NCBI GenBank assembly: GCA_039033415.1
Contig: JBCCCR010000024.1
Coordinates: 1 to 64,000, forward strand
Length of the DNA stretch: 64,000 nucleotides
DNA from: Pseudomonadota bacterium
GTDB lineage: Bacteria > Pseudomonadota > Gammaproteobacteria > Xanthomonadales > SZUA-38
Direction: 5' to 3'
Shown one piece after another: positions 62,602-64,000 of this stretch. The translations under genes and the position numbers were made by a program. Position 1 is the stretch's first letter. Every line of letters begins with the position of its first letter. The notes under the pieces were generated by a model that was not told the DNA's origin, did no database searches, and saw only the letters and a list, made by a program, of their open reading frames with translations.

Positions 62602-64000
62602 TCAGGGGTTGCCGGCGTCGGCCATCGATTCGAGCTCACCCCAGCGGTCGGTCAGGTGTGCCAGTTCGACCTCCAGCGCTTTGATCTGTTCCCAGGCCTC
62701 GCTCTGTTGTTCCGCGGGCTGCTGGTAGAAAGCCGGCTCCGCGACCTGCTCCTGAAGCTCACTCAAAGACTGCTCCAGCGCTTCGATCTGATCGGGCAGG
62801 GCATCCAGCTCCCGCTGCAGTCGGTAGGTCAGCTTGCGCCTGGGTGGTGCCTTTTTGGGTTGTTCCGGCGCGTCCGGCTGCTGCTCCCGACCGCCGCCCG
62901 GGCTGTCCGCCTCGGCGAGCCGCTTGCGGTGCCGCAGCCAGTCGCTGTAGCCCCCGACGTACTCCCGGATCATGCCGTCAGCCTCGAAGACCAGCACCCG
63001 ATCCACCACGTTGTCGAGAAACTCCCGGTCGTGGCTGACCACAATCAGGGTCCCTTCAAACGCGCGCAGCCGGCTCTCCAGCGCGTCCAGCATCTCAACG
63101 TCCAGGTCGTTCGTCGGCTCGTCCAGCACCAGCAGGTTGGCGGCGCGGGTAAAAATCTGGGCCAGCAGGACCCGGTTGCGTTCACCGCCGGAGAGGACCT
63201 TGACGGGCGTCATCGCCCGCTTGGCGCTGAACAGGAAATCCACCATGTAGCCAACGACGTGGCGGTCTTTGCCGTTTAGCTTGATGTACTCCTGGCCGGC
63301 GCCGACGGTTTCGGCCACGGTTTTCTCAGGATCCAGCGCGCTGCGGTGCTGGTCGAAGTAACCGGGCTTGAGGTTCGTTCCCAGCTTAACGCTCCCGGTC
63401 TGCGGCGTGAGCTCGCCCAGCATCAGCTTCAGGAGCGTGCTTTTGCCGACCCCGTTATTTCCGATCAGACCGATGCGATCGCCGCGCTGAAGCTTGAGGT
63501 CAAAGTCTCGCACCAGATGGAGATCGCCGTAGCGGAAGTTGACGTTCTTGGCCGTGATGACCTTCCGGCCGGAAAGCTCTGCTTCGCTGATATGCACCTT
63601 GGCCTTGCCCTGGCGCTTGACCCGCCCAGCGCGCTCCTCGCGCATTGCCTCCAGGGCTCGAACCCGGCCCTCGTTGCGGGTGCGCCGCGCCTTGATGCCC
63701 TGGCGGATCCAGGCTTCTTCCTGGGCCAACTTCTTGTCGAACTCAGCGTTGTGTTTGTCCTCGTCCTGCCAGGCTTTCCGGCGGGACGCCAGAAAATCGC
63801 GATAGTTGCCAGGCCAGCTGTTGATGATGCCGCGATCGAGCTCGGCGATGCGGCTGGAAAGCCGACTGACAAACGCCCGGTCGTGCGAGATGAACAGTAC
63901 GGCCCCGGGATACGCTCGAATCTCGTTTTCCAGCCATTCGATGGTCGAGATATCCAGGTGGTTGGTGGGTTCGTCCAGCAGCAGGAGGTCCGGGCGCGAC
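62602..64000 (-). CDS. uup: ABC-F ATPase Uup, 5' end outside the window
   Basis: The visible 465 or so residues continue in one frame to the window edge, where the last codons read LLLLDEPTN, the Walker B of the first ABC domain. It then has the ABC-F linker (about EEAWIRQGIKARRTRNEGR), a second ABC domain with GNNGVGKST, LSGGERNRVLLA and LLVLDEPTND, and a C-terminal coiled coil (Glu/Gln-rich, after RKLTYRL) that is the Uup hallmark. Uup binds ribosomes and branched DNA and affects precise excision of transposons. The N-terminus is missing here, so its start cannot be given. Confidence 0.93.
   Translation of the reverse strand, partial: SRPDLLLLDEPTNHLDISTIEWLENEIRAYPGAVLFISHDRAFVSRLSSRIAELDRGIINSWPGNYRDFLASRRKAWQDEDKHNAEFDKKLAQEEAWIRQGIKARRTRNEGRVRALEAMREERAGRVKRQGKAKVHISEAELSGRKVITAKNVNFRYGDLHLVRDFDLKLQRGDRIGLIGNNGVGKSTLLKLMLGELTPQTGSVKLGTNLKPGYFDQHRSALDPEKTVAETVGAGQEYIKLNGKDRHVVGYMVDFLFSAKRAMTPVKVLSGGERNRVLLAQIFTRAANLLVLDEPTNDLDVEMLDALESRLRAFEGTLIVVSHDREFLDNVVDRVLVFEADGMIREYVGGYSDWLRHRKRLAEADSPGGGREQQPDAPEQPKKAPPRRKLTYRLQRELDALPDQIEALEQSLSELQEQVAEPAFYQQPAEQQSEAWEQIKALEVELAHLTDRWGELESMADAGNP

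Overview
The window is an ordinary chromosomal segment of a high-GC gammaproteobacterium. The order tRNA cluster, tig, clpP, clpX, lon, hupB, tRNA-Val/tRNA-Asp, ppiD, fabI is the one I know from pseudomonads and Xanthomonadales. The 255-residue NAD kinase and the very large (about 180 kDa) NAD-glutamate dehydrogenase point to a Xanthomonadales/Chromatiales-like lineage; I cannot name a genus. I see no prophage, insertion sequence, CRISPR array or plasmid backbone. Genes are densely packed, often with 4-base ATGA overlaps, and three confidently identified genes start with TTG.

Layout. 1-2.3 kb: tRNA-Ser, csrA and a protein with two cyclic-nucleotide-binding domains plus a rhodanese domain, then tRNA-Pro/Arg/His/Leu. 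2.6-12.6 kb: the protein quality-control block (trigger factor, ClpP, ClpX, Lon, HU, PpiD) followed by fabI on the opposite strand. 12.7-14.6 kb: a yafS-like methyltransferase, rnhA and dnaQ. 14.7-22.1 kb: NhaD antiporter, a secreted five-heme cytochrome, a Ser/Thr kinase facing a PP2C phosphatase, and MltF. 22.1-24.0 kb: an intergenic cluster of three strong hairpins, then DUF6524, DUF2058 and DUF4287 genes. 24.1-28.8 kb: metH behind an ArsR-type regulator fused to a methyltransferase, with a perfect 12-bp palindrome at the regulator's 5' end. 29.2-39.2 kb: NAD-glutamate dehydrogenase, NAD kinase, 5'-nucleotidase, a fused branched-chain 2-oxoacid dehydrogenase E1, and a class III cyclase with an FHA domain. 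39.2-51.7 kb: HerA-like ATPase, DUF937, M48 lipoprotein protease, MltD-like transglycosylase, DUF2461, a giant PilZ/DUF1631/GGDEF/EAL protein, DUF2845 and exonuclease I. 51.8-64 kb: gltX, a QueD-like gene whose stop codon lies in the centre of a 43-bp palindrome, marR, an ECF sigma/membrane protein/PDZ operon, a receiver-PAS-GGDEF-EAL protein, an operon with mtnA and HMG-CoA lyase, DUF427, and the 3' part of uup.

Themes. Second-messenger and phosphorylation signalling is dense: two c-di-GMP proteins, one class III cyclase with FHA, one double cNMP-binding protein, and one kinase/phosphatase pair. The methionine cycle is represented twice (ArsR-methyltransferase/metH and mtnA). The least explained structures are the hairpin cluster at 22.2-22.3 kb, the stop-codon-centred palindrome at 53.65 kb, the sigma/anti-sigma-like/PDZ operon at 54.2-56.4 kb and the structured region upstream of the glutamate dehydrogenase gene. 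Nothing amounts to a proven new system.
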